DNA of 64,000 nt from Rhizorhabdus histidinilytica. Its GTDB lineage: Bacteria > Pseudomonadota > Alphaproteobacteria > Sphingomonadales > Sphingomonadaceae. The stretch is taken from positions 124,001 to 188,000 of the forward strand of contig NZ_FUYM01000006.1 in NCBI RefSeq assembly GCF_900167915.1, in the 5' to 3' direction. Below the pieces are notes generated by a model. The model was not told the DNA's origin, did not search any database, and saw nothing but the letters and a program-made list of their open reading frames with translations. The position numbers and the translations under genes were made by a program. The first letter of the stretch is position 1, and each line of letters begins with the position of its first letter. Below are positions 23,742-32,123 of the stretch, one piece after another.

Positions 23742-24806
23742 TCACAACGATCCGCTCTTGTCCGCCACCACATAGCCATCGGGACCCGCCACCAGCACCG
23801 CGAGCGAGCGAGCGGCGCTGCCGTCGGCGGCGAAGCGGATCGGGCCGGTGACGGTGTTGAACTGCGGCACCGACAGCAGCGCCGGCCGGTCGACCACGCC
23901 GTTGGCGCGCAGCGCCTCGACGATCGTCATCGCGTCATAAGCGAGCGCGGCGATCAGCCCCGGGCCTGTCGCCCCGGCTTTCTGGTAGCGGCCGGCGAAG
24001 TCGGCGAGCGCGTTGGGATCGGGCGCCGACAGCCAGGCCCCCGCCACGTCCTGCGGCGGCAGGTCCATCGCCTGCTGGGTGCCGAGCAGCTGTATGCCGC
24101 TGCCCGCCAGCGCGCGGGCGGCCTGGCGCAGCGCGTCGCCGCCCTCGGTGACGAGCAGCGCGTCGGGCAGCTCGCCCTGCCGGCGCAGCGCGGCGGGCAG
24201 GTCGGCCGCGGCCGCATCGGTCGGCAGCATCGCCACGTCGAGCCCGGCGGCGCCGCGCAGCCGTTCGGCCGCCGCATTGCCCTGCGCCGCCCAGCGCGAC
24301 GAGCCGCCGAACACCGCGACCCGGCGCACCCCGCGTCCGCGCGCATAACGCAGGATCGCGGTCACGCTCTGCCCGGCGGTGATGCCGAGCAGGAAGGCGC
24401 CGCTGCCGATCAGGTCCTCGTCATTGCTGAAGCTCAGCACCGGCACCTGCCCCGCAGCTCCTGCGGCGGCGCGGCTCTCCTCGGCGAACAGCGGACCGAC
24501 CAGCGCGCGCACGTCGCGCTTGAGCGCCTGCTGTACCGCGAGCACCGCACCGGCGGCGGTTCCGCCGGTATCCAGCACCATCGTCTCGTCGGCCTTCCCG
24601 CCCGGCGATTGGGCGAGCGCGGCCGCGCGCTGCATGCTAAGGCCGACCGTGGCCGACGGCCCCGACAGCGGCAGCAGCAGCGCGACGCGCGGGCGCTTCC
24701 CCGACCGGGCCGGCGCGGCGGCGAGCGGAGACAGGAAGGACGATGCCGATCCCAGAAGCAGTGCCTGCGGCACCAGCCGCAGCAATCGACGTCTATCCCG
24801 ATTCAT
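23742..24806 (-). CDS. Periplasmic binding-protein-like (LpoA / penicillin-binding protein activator type)
   Basis: 354 residues. The N-terminus MNRDRRRLLRLVPQALLLG looks like a twin-arginine or basic Sec signal ending SPLAAA. The mature part is a type I periplasmic binding protein fold: PRVALLLPLSGPSATVGLSM, RALVGPLFAEESRAAAG, VPVLSFSNDEDLIG, ALAYDAMTIVEAL and QFNTVTGPIRFAADG. This matches the branched-chain amino acid binding/PBP activator group. No permease or ATPase is nearby, so a role in regulating peptidoglycan synthesis, perhaps around the secretion machine, is more likely than transport. Its 5' end overlaps that of divergent gspN by 64 bases. Confidence 0.75.
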   Translation of the reverse strand: MNRDRRRLLRLVPQALLLGSASSFLSPLAAAPARSGKRPRVALLLPLSGPSATVGLSMQRAAALAQSPGGKADETMVLDTGGTAAGAVLAVQQALKRDVRALVGPLFAEESRAAAGAAGQVPVLSFSNDEDLIGSGAFLLGITAGQSVTAILRYARGRGVRRVAVFGGSSRWAAQGNAAAERLRGAAGLDVAMLPTDAAAADLPAALRRQGELPDALLVTEGGDALRQAARALAGSGIQLLGTQQAMDLPPQDVAGAWLSAPDPNALADFAGRYQKAGATGPGLIAALAYDAMTIVEALRANGVVDRPALLSVPQFNTVTGPIRFAADGSAARSLAVLVAGPDGYVVADKSGSL

Positions 24807-25498
24807 ATGACGCTCCCGTTCGCCGTCGCCTCGACCGCCGCACGCTCGCCATCGGCGGCATCGGGCTGGGCGTCTATCTGCTGACCCTGCTGGCGACGGT
24901 CCCGGCACGGATCGTCGCGCCGCTGCCGGGCGCGACCGGCACGATATGGCATGGCGCCGCCCCGCTCGACGGCGGCAGCCGCGCCGAGTGGCGCTGGTCG
25001 CCGCTCGCCAGTCTCACCGGGCTCGGCTTCGCCGCCGATGTGGCCGTCACCGGCCCCGGGACCGCCCTTGCCGCTCGTGCGCTGCTGCGCCCCGGCCGCG
25101 TGCTGATCGAAGATGCGAAGGGCAGCGCCGGCTTCGGCCTGCTCGCCGCGATCGCGCGGCCGGGCTTCGCCTGCGACCTGCATATGCAGGTCGATCTCGC
25201 ACGGGTCGCAATCGGTGGCGGCAAGCAGGGCGCCGACGGCCGGATCAGGAGCGAGCCGGGAAGCTGCAACGCGTTCGGCGGCCCGGCGGTCCCGGTGCTG
25301 GCGATGACCTTCGACGTCCGGCAGACGCCGGGCCTGGCGGTGATCAATCTCGCACCGGCCGGCGAACGCCGCCGTCCGTTCATCGTCGGCGGGCTGGAGG
25401 AGAAGGGCATGCTGCGCCTGATCGTCACCGCCGAGGGTGCCGCGACGCTGCCCTTCCTGTCGCCCCCCGGCGGCATGAAGATCGAGACCGAGCTTTAA
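24743..25498 (+). CDS. gspN: Type II secretion system protein N
   Basis: 251 residues. One membrane span near the N-terminus (about 34-54, LAIGGIGLGVYLLTLLATVPA) is followed by a periplasmic domain with GATGTIWHGAAPL, WRWSPLASLTGLGFAADV and IVTAEGAATLPFLSPPGG, the pattern of GspN. GspN is an accessory inner-membrane protein of some type II systems, of unclear function. The ATG is taken as given although it overlaps the start of the divergent binding-protein gene; a GTG at 24761 is an alternative. It is isolated from the other gsp genes on its strand. Confidence 0.82.
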   Translation: MPIPEAVPAAPAAAIDVYPDSYDAPVRRRLDRRTLAIGGIGLGVYLLTLLATVPARIVAPLPGATGTIWHGAAPLDGGSRAEWRWSPLASLTGLGFAADVAVTGPGTALAARALLRPGRVLIEDAKGSAGFGLLAAIARPGFACDLHMQVDLARVAIGGGKQGADGRIRSEPGSCNAFGGPAVPVLAMTFDVRQTPGLAVINLAPAGERRRPFIVGGLEEKGMLRLIVTAEGAATLPFLSPPGGMKIETEL

Positions 25499-25507
25499 GG
25501 CCCGGAC

Positions 25508-25642
25508 ATTCCTCCCCATCGCAGATGGGGAGGGGGACCATCCGAAGGATGGTGGAGGGGTCGGCGCGCAGCGCCCGCTTCGCCGGCGCCCCCTCCACCG
25601 CCTTCGACGGTCCCCCTCCCCCCGCTGCGCGCGGGGAGGAAT
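25508..25642. repeat. Intergenic inverted repeat (family D)
   Basis: ATTCCTCCCC (25508-25517) and GGGGAGGAAT (25633-25642) are the outer arms. Inside lie CCATC..GATGG and further GGGGGACC/GGTCCCCC arms. It fills the space between convergent gspN and gspF. Confidence 0.7.
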
Positions 25643-25659
25643 TAGGAGAAGGCCCCTCA

Positions 25660-26880
25660 TCACATCCCCACGATATTGTTGAGGTTGATGATCGGCAGCA
25701 GGATCGCGAGCACCATCAGCAGCACCAGCCCGCCCATCATCAGCAGCACCAGCGGCTCGACCAGCGAGACGAGCAGCGCCGCCATCGCCTCCAGCTCGCG
25801 TTCCAGCTCGGCGGCGGCGCGGGCGAGGGCGGGGCCAAGCTGGCCGCCATTCTCGCCGCTGGCGACGATCGCCACCAGCATCGGCGGGAAGATGCCCGAC
25901 TCGCCCATAGCCGCCTGCAGGCTCGCCCCCTCGCGCACCCGCGTCGCGACGCCGATCGCCGCCTCGCGGACATGCCGGTTGGGGGTGACGGCGGCGGCGG
26001 CATTCAGCGCGTCGACCAGCGGCACCGCGCTCTGGACCAGGGTGGCAAGGCTCGCCGCGAAGCGCGCGGCATTGTACTGGCGGCTGAACCGCGCGACGGG
26101 CCAGGTCGTGGCGATCCGCCGGTCGAAGCGCAGCCGGTTGGCCGGCACCCGCAGCCAGCGGCCGAAGATCAGGATCGCCGCGAGCAGCGCGATCGCCATC
26201 GCCAACCCATATTTCTGCAAGCCGCCCGAGATCGCGATCAGCGCACGGGTGAGGAAGGGCAGCTCCGCCCCGCGCGAGATGAAGACGCGGACGATGTCGG
26301 GGACGACATAGACCATCAGCAGCGCCATCATCCCGAAGGAGACGACCGCGAGCAGCGCCGGATAGAGCAGCGCGAGCTGGATCTTCTGCTGGTTGCGCTG
26401 CCGGTTCTCGACGAAGTCGGCGAGATGGGCGAGCACCTGCGCCAGCCGGCCAGCCTGCTCCCCCGCCGCGACCGAGGCGGTGTAATATTCCGGGAAGGTC
26501 GCCGGGTGCAGCCGCAGCGCGGCGGCGAAGCTGTAGCCGTCGAGGATGGCGCCGCGCACGTCGAGCAGCAGCGAGCGGAGCGCCGCGCCCTCGGCCTGCT
26601 CGGCGACGAGCTTGAGCGCCTGCTCGATATTGACCTCGCTCGTCACCAGGGTCGCGATCTGGCGGGTGACGGTGGCGAGCGCGCGGGCGCCGACCTTGCG
26701 GCGGAACAGCCGCGCGCCGATGCCGGGCGCGGTCCCGCCCGCCGTGGCCGCCTCGACCGAGGTCGGCAACAGCTCGCGGTCGCGCAGGAGCTGGCGCGCC
26801 GCGGCGGGGCTCGACGCCTCGATCACCCCCTGCTTCGCGGCGCCCCGCGTGTCGACCGCGCGATAGGCGAAGGCCGGCAT
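25660..26880 (-). CDS. gspF: Type II secretion inner membrane platform protein GspF
   Basis: 406 residues, normal for GspF. An N-terminal cytoplasmic region (FAYRAVDTRGAAKQGVIEA, then RQLLRDRELLPTSVE) is followed by two repeated T2SSF helical domains and three membrane spans, the last near LLMMGGLVLLMVLAILLPI. The repeat motif GEQAGRLAQVLAHLADF pairs with GENGGQLGPALARAAAEL. GspF connects the ATPase GspE to pseudopilus assembly. ATG 26880 overlaps the gspE stop (ATGA). Confidence 0.95.
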   Translation of the reverse strand: MPAFAYRAVDTRGAAKQGVIEASSPAAARQLLRDRELLPTSVEAATAGGTAPGIGARLFRRKVGARALATVTRQIATLVTSEVNIEQALKLVAEQAEGAALRSLLLDVRGAILDGYSFAAALRLHPATFPEYYTASVAAGEQAGRLAQVLAHLADFVENRQRNQQKIQLALLYPALLAVVSFGMMALLMVYVVPDIVRVFISRGAELPFLTRALIAISGGLQKYGLAMAIALLAAILIFGRWLRVPANRLRFDRRIATTWPVARFSRQYNAARFAASLATLVQSAVPLVDALNAAAAVTPNRHVREAAIGVATRVREGASLQAAMGESGIFPPMLVAIVASGENGGQLGPALARAAAELERELEAMAALLVSLVEPLVLLMMGGLVLLMVLAILLPIINLNNIVGM

Positions 26881-28343
26881 CAGCCCTCGTCCTGCACGAC
26901 GCGGGCGACTTCCTCGATCGTGGTCAGGCCGGCGCGGAGCTTGGCGATGCCGTCGTCGAGCAGGCTCGGCCCGGCCTTGCGGGCGGCCGCGGTCAGCTCC
27001 GCCTCCGACGCGCCGTCATGGATCAGGCGGCGCAGCTCGTCGTCGGCGGCGACCACCTCGTACAGCGCCATCCGGCCCTTATAGCCCTCGCCGTAGCAAT
27101 GCTCGCAGCCCTGCGCGCGCCAGATCTTCTTGCCGGGCTTGATCGCGCGGCCGAGCAGCGCCGAATCGGCCTCGGTCGCGCGGTCCTGCCAGCGGCAATG
27201 TTCGCACAGTCGCCGCACCAGCCGCTGGGCGATCAGCCCGACCACCATCGGCGCGAGCAAGTAGCGCTCCACCCCCATGTCGATCAGCCGGGTGATCGAT
27301 CCGATCGCGCTGTTGGTGTGCAGCGTCGACAACACGAAATGGCCGGTCATCGACGATCGCACCGCGACCTCGGCAGTCTCCTGGTCGCGGATCTCGCCGA
27401 CCATGATCACGTCGGGGTCCTGGCGCAGGATGGCGCGCAGGCCGCGCGCGAAGGTCATCCCCGTCCGGGCGTTGACCTGGGTCTGGGCGACGCCCGCCAG
27501 CTCATATTCGATCGGGTCCTCGACCGTCATGATGTTGCGCTTGCGGTCGTTGAGGTGGGTGAGCGCGGTGTAGAGCGTCGTCGTCTTGCCCGATCCGGTC
27601 GGGCCGGTGACGAGCAATATGCCGTGCGGCCGGTCGAGCAGGCCGAGGAAGACGTCGCGGTCACGCTCCGACAGGCCGAGCGCGGCGGTGTCGAGCCCGG
27701 TCGAGCCGCGATCGAGCAGGCGCATCACCACCCGCTCGCCATGCTGGGTCGGGATGGTCGAGACGCGCACGTCAATGTCGTAGCCGCCGACCCGCAGGGT
27801 GACGCGGCCGTCCTGCGGCACCCGCTTCTCGGCGATGTCGAGCCGCGCCATCACCTTGATGCGGCTGACCAGCAGCGGCGCCAGCGCGCGCTTCGGCTCG
27901 ACGACGTCGCGCAGCACGCCGTCGATGCGGAAGCGGACGATCAGCCGCTTCTCCTGCGTCTCGACATGGATGTCCGACGCGCTATCGCGCACCGCCTGGA
28001 GCAGCAGCGCGTTGATCAGGCGGATCACCGGACTGTCGTCGCGGCTGTCGAGCAGGTCGTCGACCGCCGCCGCGCTGTCCGCCAGCGTCGCGAGGTCGTC
28101 GGTGTCGGCGAGGTCCATCGTCCCGCCCGCGCTGTCGCGATAGGCGGCGGCGACGGCACTCTCGAACGCCTCCTCGGCCACCGGCTCGAAGGCGAGGCCG
28201 GCGCCGAAGCGGCGCTGCACCTCGAGCATCGCCTCGGGGCTGGCGCCGGTGCGGAACAGGCAGCGCGCGTCGCCCTCTCCTGCCGCCGGCTGGACGAGGA
28301 CGCCGTGGCGGCGGGCGAAGCCGTAGGGAAGCGCCCCGGTCAT
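26880..28343 (-). CDS. gspE: Type II secretion ATPase GspE
   Basis: 487 residues. The Walker A motif GPTGSGKTTTLYTAL, the Asp box (TVEDPIEYELAGVAQTQVN, in part), Walker B with RQDPDVIMVGEIRDQETA and the His box TLHTNSAIGSITRLIDMG are all present. Two CxxC pairs (CEHC twice) in the C-terminal third form the zinc-binding site typical of GspE. The N1E domain is reduced. It is the hexameric cytoplasmic motor of the system. It overlaps gspM upstream and gspF downstream by ATGA junctions, which shows a tightly coupled operon gspL-M-E-F. Confidence 0.97.
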   Translation of the reverse strand: MTGALPYGFARRHGVLVQPAAGEGDARCLFRTGASPEAMLEVQRRFGAGLAFEPVAEEAFESAVAAAYRDSAGGTMDLADTDDLATLADSAAAVDDLLDSRDDSPVIRLINALLLQAVRDSASDIHVETQEKRLIVRFRIDGVLRDVVEPKRALAPLLVSRIKVMARLDIAEKRVPQDGRVTLRVGGYDIDVRVSTIPTQHGERVVMRLLDRGSTGLDTAALGLSERDRDVFLGLLDRPHGILLVTGPTGSGKTTTLYTALTHLNDRKRNIMTVEDPIEYELAGVAQTQVNARTGMTFARGLRAILRQDPDVIMVGEIRDQETAEVAVRSSMTGHFVLSTLHTNSAIGSITRLIDMGVERYLLAPMVVGLIAQRLVRRLCEHCRWQDRATEADSALLGRAIKPGKKIWRAQGCEHCYGEGYKGRMALYEVVAADDELRRLIHDGASEAELTAAARKAGPSLLDDGIAKLRAGLTTIEEVARVVQDEG

Positions 28344-28846
28344 GCGCGCACCATCAGTTCGGCGGAGACGAAGCCGCTCGACGGGCGGCGGTCGAGCCGC
28401 AGACGGACCACCCGCAGCCGGCTGGTCTGCTCGACCTCGGCGATCCAGCGGAGCAGCGATTCGTACGGCGCGTCGGCCACGGTCACGCGGATGCCCTCGC
28501 CGTCCTCATTGACCACCGGCACCACGCCGAAGCGCGCCGCGCTGGCCGAGAGGATCGCGGCGGGGCTGCCGCTCGCCTGCGGCTGGGCGGGCGCCTGGCC
28601 GATCGGGCCGGCACTGCGCAGCCGCGCGCTCAGGCTTTCATAGGTGCGGATGTCGGACAGCGCCTGGGCGCGGGCGCGCTGGATCGGCAGGATCACCATC
28701 GCCACCAGCACATAGAGCGCGAGGATCGCGGCGAGCCCGCCGAGCAGCCACTGCTCGCGCCGGCTGCGCGCCTGCCACAGCCCGATCGCCTTCTGCCGCG
28801 CGGGCTCGAAGGTCGGGAACAGCGTGGCGAAATCGAGTTGCCTCAT
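28340..28846 (-). CDS. gspM: Type II secretion platform protein GspM
   Basis: 168 residues: a short cytoplasmic tail, one span (about 33-53, LLGGLAAILALYVLVAMVI), then a periplasmic coiled coil and ferredoxin-like domain with GIRVTVADAPYESLLRWIAEVE. GspM pairs with GspL in the inner-membrane platform. It overlaps gspL (stop 28843) and gspE by ATGA junctions. A second GspM-like gene lies at 34714-35226. Confidence 0.88.
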   Translation of the reverse strand: MRQLDFATLFPTFEPARQKAIGLWQARSRREQWLLGGLAAILALYVLVAMVILPIQRARAQALSDIRTYESLSARLRSAGPIGQAPAQPQASGSPAAILSASAARFGVVPVVNEDGEGIRVTVADAPYESLLRWIAEVEQTSRLRVVRLRLDRRPSSGFVSAELMVRA

Positions 28847-29931
28847 GCCGCGCCTCCGACGATCAGGCTGGCGCCGTCGAAGCGGCCGGTGAGGCCCGCC
28901 GAGCGCAGCGCATTGACGATCGCCCCCCGCGCGGCGGGGTCGGCGAGGTCGACGTCGAGGCGCAGGCTGCGGCCCGCCTCGTCGAACTGCATCGACCGGA
29001 TCGTCACCGCGCCGCCGAACGGTGCCAGCGCCGAGGAGGCCCGGCCGAGCAGCGGCAACAGCGTTCCGGGCGGGGCATTGCCGCCCGCCGGCAGCAGCTC
29101 GGCCGCGACCAGCGCCGCCTCGCGCGGGTCGGTGCCGGCATAGCGGCCGGGCGCGGCGCCGTTGAGTATCCGGGTCAGCTCCGCCCCGCGCTGGGCGGCG
29201 ACCGAGCGGAGCGCGACGGTGTCAGCGGCAGCGATCGCGCCATGCGCTACCAGTCCGGCGACGGCGACGATCGCAACCCGGCGGCCGGTCCGCGACAGGC
29301 CCTGGTGCGGGCGCGCATAATCACCCTGGCGGAGATCGAGCGCGATCGGCAATGCCTCTTCGACATCGCCGACCTCGTCGCAGTCCGGCTTGCCCGCCGC
29401 CGTCCACAGCGCAACGAACAGCGCCTCGCGCGCCGCGAAGCCGGCGCCGTCGGGGGTGCGGACGAGGATGCGGCCGTCGTCCTCGCGGCGGACGTTCCAG
29501 CGGCCGGCCGCGGGCACCGGCAGTGCCAGCGCGTCGGGCATGATCGCGGCGTCGGCGATCCCGGCCTCGGCCGCGTGCGCGATCCAGGCCGCCATCAGGT
29601 CGCGATCGACCGCTCCCGCGAGCCAGCCCCCGCCGGCCTGCTGCGCGCCGAGCGCGAGGTGCAGCGCATCGGGACGGTCGGCGATGCGGTCTTCGATCGC
29701 GAAGGGCAGCGCCGCGAGCCGGCGCGCGTGCGACGGCAGCGGCAACGCGACCGACATCGTCAGGACATGTTCGGCCGGTACCAGCAGGACGGGTCGCGCG
29801 GCCGCGCCCGGGATGGCGCGCACCGCGCCCGCATCGAGCCGCCAGACGCCCGCTTCGGCCCGCGGACCGAGCATATTTTTTAGCCGCGCGACGGTCGGCG
29901 CTATGCTAGGCGACTGTAACATCAGTTTCAT
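28843..29931 (-). CDS. gspL: Type II secretion platform protein GspL
   Basis: 362 residues. The N-terminal cytoplasmic actin-like domain (about 25-215) has PVLLVPAEHVLTMSVALPLP and RRLAALPFAIEDRIADRPD. One membrane span (about 225-245) is followed by a periplasmic ferredoxin-like domain with VTIRSMQFDEAGRSLRLDVDL. GspL recruits the ATPase GspE. The ATG at 29931 lies in a CATG shared with a possible gspG start on the other strand. Internal ATGs at 29922 and 29874 are alternatives, and no good ribosome binding site favours any of them. Confidence 0.87.
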   Translation of the reverse strand: MKLMLQSPSIAPTVARLKNMLGPRAEAGVWRLDAGAVRAIPGAAARPVLLVPAEHVLTMSVALPLPSHARRLAALPFAIEDRIADRPDALHLALGAQQAGGGWLAGAVDRDLMAAWIAHAAEAGIADAAIMPDALALPVPAAGRWNVRREDDGRILVRTPDGAGFAAREALFVALWTAAGKPDCDEVGDVEEALPIALDLRQGDYARPHQGLSRTGRRVAIVAVAGLVAHGAIAAADTVALRSVAAQRGAELTRILNGAAPGRYAGTDPREAALVAAELLPAGGNAPPGTLLPLLGRASSALAPFGGAVTIRSMQFDEAGRSLRLDVDLADPAARGAIVNALRSAGLTGRFDGASLIVGGAA

Positions 29932-29953
29932 GGATATATCTCATAGCGCCGCC

Positions 29954-30439
29954 ATGATCATAGTTTCGCAACAATTTCATGACGAGCCCGAACATGGCGG
30001 CCGGCGCGCCCTTTCGGACGGCGAGGCCGGCCTGACCCTGATCGAGATGATCGTCGTGCTGGCGATCATCGCGCTGGTCGCGGCGCTGATCGTCCCCAAC
30101 GTCATCGGACGCCCCGACGAAGCGCGCGTGACGGTCGCCAGGACCGACCTGCGCACCATCTCCGCCGCGCTGAAGATGTACCGCCTCGACAATGGCGACT
30201 ATCCGACCACAGAGCAGGGGCTGGCGGCGCTGTCGAAGAAGCCGACCACCGCGCCCGAGCCGCGCAACTGGTCGACCGAGGGCTATCTGGCGCAGGTGCC
30301 GATCGACCCCTGGGGCCGTCCCTATGTCTATCGCAACCCCGGCAGCGGGGGCGCGGGCTTCGACCTGGTCAGCCTGGGCAAGGACGGCAAGCCCGGCGGC
30401 GAGGGGCTCGACGCCGACCTGAGCGACAAAGCGCCCTGA
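29954..30439 (+). CDS. gspG: Type II secretion major pseudopilin GspG
   Basis: About 161 residues. A long leader ends SDGEAG before LTLIEMIVVLAIIALVAALIVP, with Glu at +5. The globular part has the hallmark GspG loops: MYRLDNGDYPTTEQGLAAL, WGRPYVYRNPGSGGAGFDLVSLGKDG. Conserved Asp residues near the end coordinate calcium in homologues. The start is uncertain: ATG 29954, or ATG 29930 within the CATG shared with gspL. It heads the plus-strand operon gspG-H-I-C-D and forms the shaft of the pseudopilus. Confidence 0.93.
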   Translation: MIIVSQQFHDEPEHGGRRALSDGEAGLTLIEMIVVLAIIALVAALIVPNVIGRPDEARVTVARTDLRTISAALKMYRLDNGDYPTTEQGLAALSKKPTTAPEPRNWSTEGYLAQVPIDPWGRPYVYRNPGSGGAGFDLVSLGKDGKPGGEGLDADLSDKAP

Positions 30440-30440
30440 G

Positions 30441-30902
30441 ATGCAGGCACGGGGGGGCGAATCGGGAATGACCCTGGTCGAGATGCTCGCGGTGCTCGCG
30501 ATCATCGCCGTCGCGGCGGGGGCCACCGTGCTCGGCATCGGCGCCGCCACCCGCGCCCCCGGCGTCGAGGCCGAGGCGCGCCGCCTCGCGACCCGGCTCC
30601 AGTCGGTCGCCGACGAAGCGATGGTGTCCGACCGCCCGGTCGCGCTGAGCTGGGATGAGAAGGGTTATGCCTTCACCGGCTGGGACGGGCGCGGCTGGCA
30701 AACCGGCACCGACGAAGCGCATGCCCGCCACCGCCTGCCCGCCGGCATCCGGCTCGACATGGGCCGTCGCACCCCGCCGTTGCTGCTCGGCGTCGACGGC
30801 ACCGGTGTTCCCGCGACGATCGGCCTCCGCTCCGGCAAGGACCGCTGGCTCGTTGTCTATGACGGGCTCTCCGCCAGCCCGATCCCGGTGCCGGCCGCAT
30901 GA
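30441..30902 (+). CDS. gspH: Type II secretion minor pseudopilin GspH
   Basis: 153 residues. The leader MQARGGESG precedes MTLVEMLAVLAIIAVAAG, with Glu at +5. The globular domain has SVADEAMVSDRPVALSW and ends with a beta strand rich in Val. It starts one base after the gspG stop and overlaps gspI by ATGA. GspH is a minor pseudopilin linking the shaft to the tip complex. Confidence 0.9.
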   Translation: MQARGGESGMTLVEMLAVLAIIAVAAGATVLGIGAATRAPGVEAEARRLATRLQSVADEAMVSDRPVALSWDEKGYAFTGWDGRGWQTGTDEAHARHRLPAGIRLDMGRRTPPLLLGVDGTGVPATIGLRSGKDRWLVVYDGLSASPIPVPAA

Positions 30903-31285
30903 GCCCGACCACCCAAAGCCGCCCCGGCGAAGCGGGCTTCTCGCTGATCGAGGCGCTGGTGGCGCTGCTCGTGCTCGCCATCGCCGCCGCCGGCCTGGTC
31001 CGCGCGGCGGAGGCGCATGTCGATTCGATCCGCGGCCTCGAACGCCGCGCCGCCGCCCAGCTCGTCGCGCAGAACCGGCTCGCCGAGCTGGCGGTGCCCG
31101 GCCTGCCCGCGGGGCCCGCCGAGGTCGAGATGCTGGGCCAGCGCTGGACCGTCGCGGTGCGCGAAAGCGCGACCGACGACCCCGACATGGCCAAGCTGAG
31201 CGTCGCCGTGGCGGACGCGCGCGATCCGGCGTCGCCGCTCGTCACCCTCGACGGCTTCCGCGACAGGGAGACGACGACGCGATGA
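30899..31285 (+). CDS. gspI: Type II secretion minor pseudopilin GspI
   Basis: 128 residues. The leader MSPTTQSRPGEAG precedes FSLIEALVALLVLAIAAAGLV, with Glu at +5. AAQLVAQNRLAELAV is the conserved helix of GspI. It overlaps gspH and gspC by ATGA junctions. GspI normally forms the tip complex with J and K, which here are encoded 6 kb away. Confidence 0.9.
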   Translation: MSPTTQSRPGEAGFSLIEALVALLVLAIAAAGLVRAAEAHVDSIRGLERRAAAQLVAQNRLAELAVPGLPAGPAEVEMLGQRWTVAVRESATDDPDMAKLSVAVADARDPASPLVTLDGFRDRETTTR

Positions 31286-32112
31286 CCCCGCGCCAGGCTT
31301 CCCGCGCCGCCGACATCTTCACCGGCCTCGTCGTCGCGTCGGTCGCGGTCGCGCTGGCCGGGCTCACCTGGCACCTGCTCGGCGCCGGCCCGGGCGATCC
31401 GCCGCCCGCCACGGCCGCCAGCGCTCCGGCAGCCGGTACCGACATCACCCCCGCGCTGGCGCTGGCGCCCTTCGGCCGGCCCGACGCCTCCTCGGCCCAG
31501 CCGACCGGGCTCGCGCTCCAGTTGCGCGGGGTGATCCTCGCCGATCCGCCCTCGGCCTCGACCGCGCTGATCGCGCCGCCCGGCGGCCGCCCCGTCTCCT
31601 ATGGCGTCGGCGCGTCGGTCGGCGGCGCGACGATCGAGGAGATCGCCTTCAACCGCGTGCTGCTGCGGAACAATGGCCGGCTCGAGCGGCTCGACCTGCC
31701 GCGCCCGTCGCTGGGCGGGGAGGCGTCGTCCGCCACCGCGCCGCCCGCGCCCCCGTCGCCCCCCGGCGCGGTGCCCGCGACCGGCCCGTCCGACGGATCG
31801 GGGCCGCAGCCGATGCAGGCGATCACGCCGCCGCCGGGACTTTCGGCCAACGGCGCGAGCGCCGCCTCGCTGCTCGACGGGCTCGGCGCGGCGCCGGTCG
31901 GGGGCGCCTATCGCATCGGCGCCGATCCCTCGCCCGCCGCGCGCAAGGCTGGGCTGTTGCCCGGCGACGTGATCGAGCGGATCAACGGCCTGCCCGCCAC
32001 CGCCGTCACCGCCGACCGCCAGCTGATGGCCCAGGTCATGGCCGGCGGCCCCGCCCAGATCGACGTGCTGCGCGGCGGCAAGCGCGTCTCCTTCTCCTTC
32101 GCCCTCCGTTGA
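31282..32112 (+). CDS. gspC: Type II secretion protein GspC with PDZ domain
   Basis: 276 residues. One N-terminal membrane span (about 11-32) is followed by the HR domain (about 75-140, LALQLRGVILADPP and RVLLRNNGRLERLDLP), which binds the secretin, then a Pro/Ser/Ala-rich linker and a C-terminal PDZ domain (about 205-276) with KAGLLPGDVIERINGLPATAV. GspC connects the inner-membrane platform to GspD. It overlaps gspI by ATGA and runs into gspD. A shorter GspC-like protein without PDZ is encoded at 34250-34714. Confidence 0.9.
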   Translation: MTPRQASRAADIFTGLVVASVAVALAGLTWHLLGAGPGDPPPATAASAPAAGTDITPALALAPFGRPDASSAQPTGLALQLRGVILADPPSASTALIAPPGGRPVSYGVGASVGGATIEEIAFNRVLLRNNGRLERLDLPRPSLGGEASSATAPPAPPSPPGAVPATGPSDGSGPQPMQAITPPPGLSANGASAASLLDGLGAAPVGGAYRIGADPSPAARKAGLLPGDVIERINGLPATAVTADRQLMAQVMAGGPAQIDVLRGGKRVSFSFALR

Positions 32113-32123
32113 GGAAGCCCATC

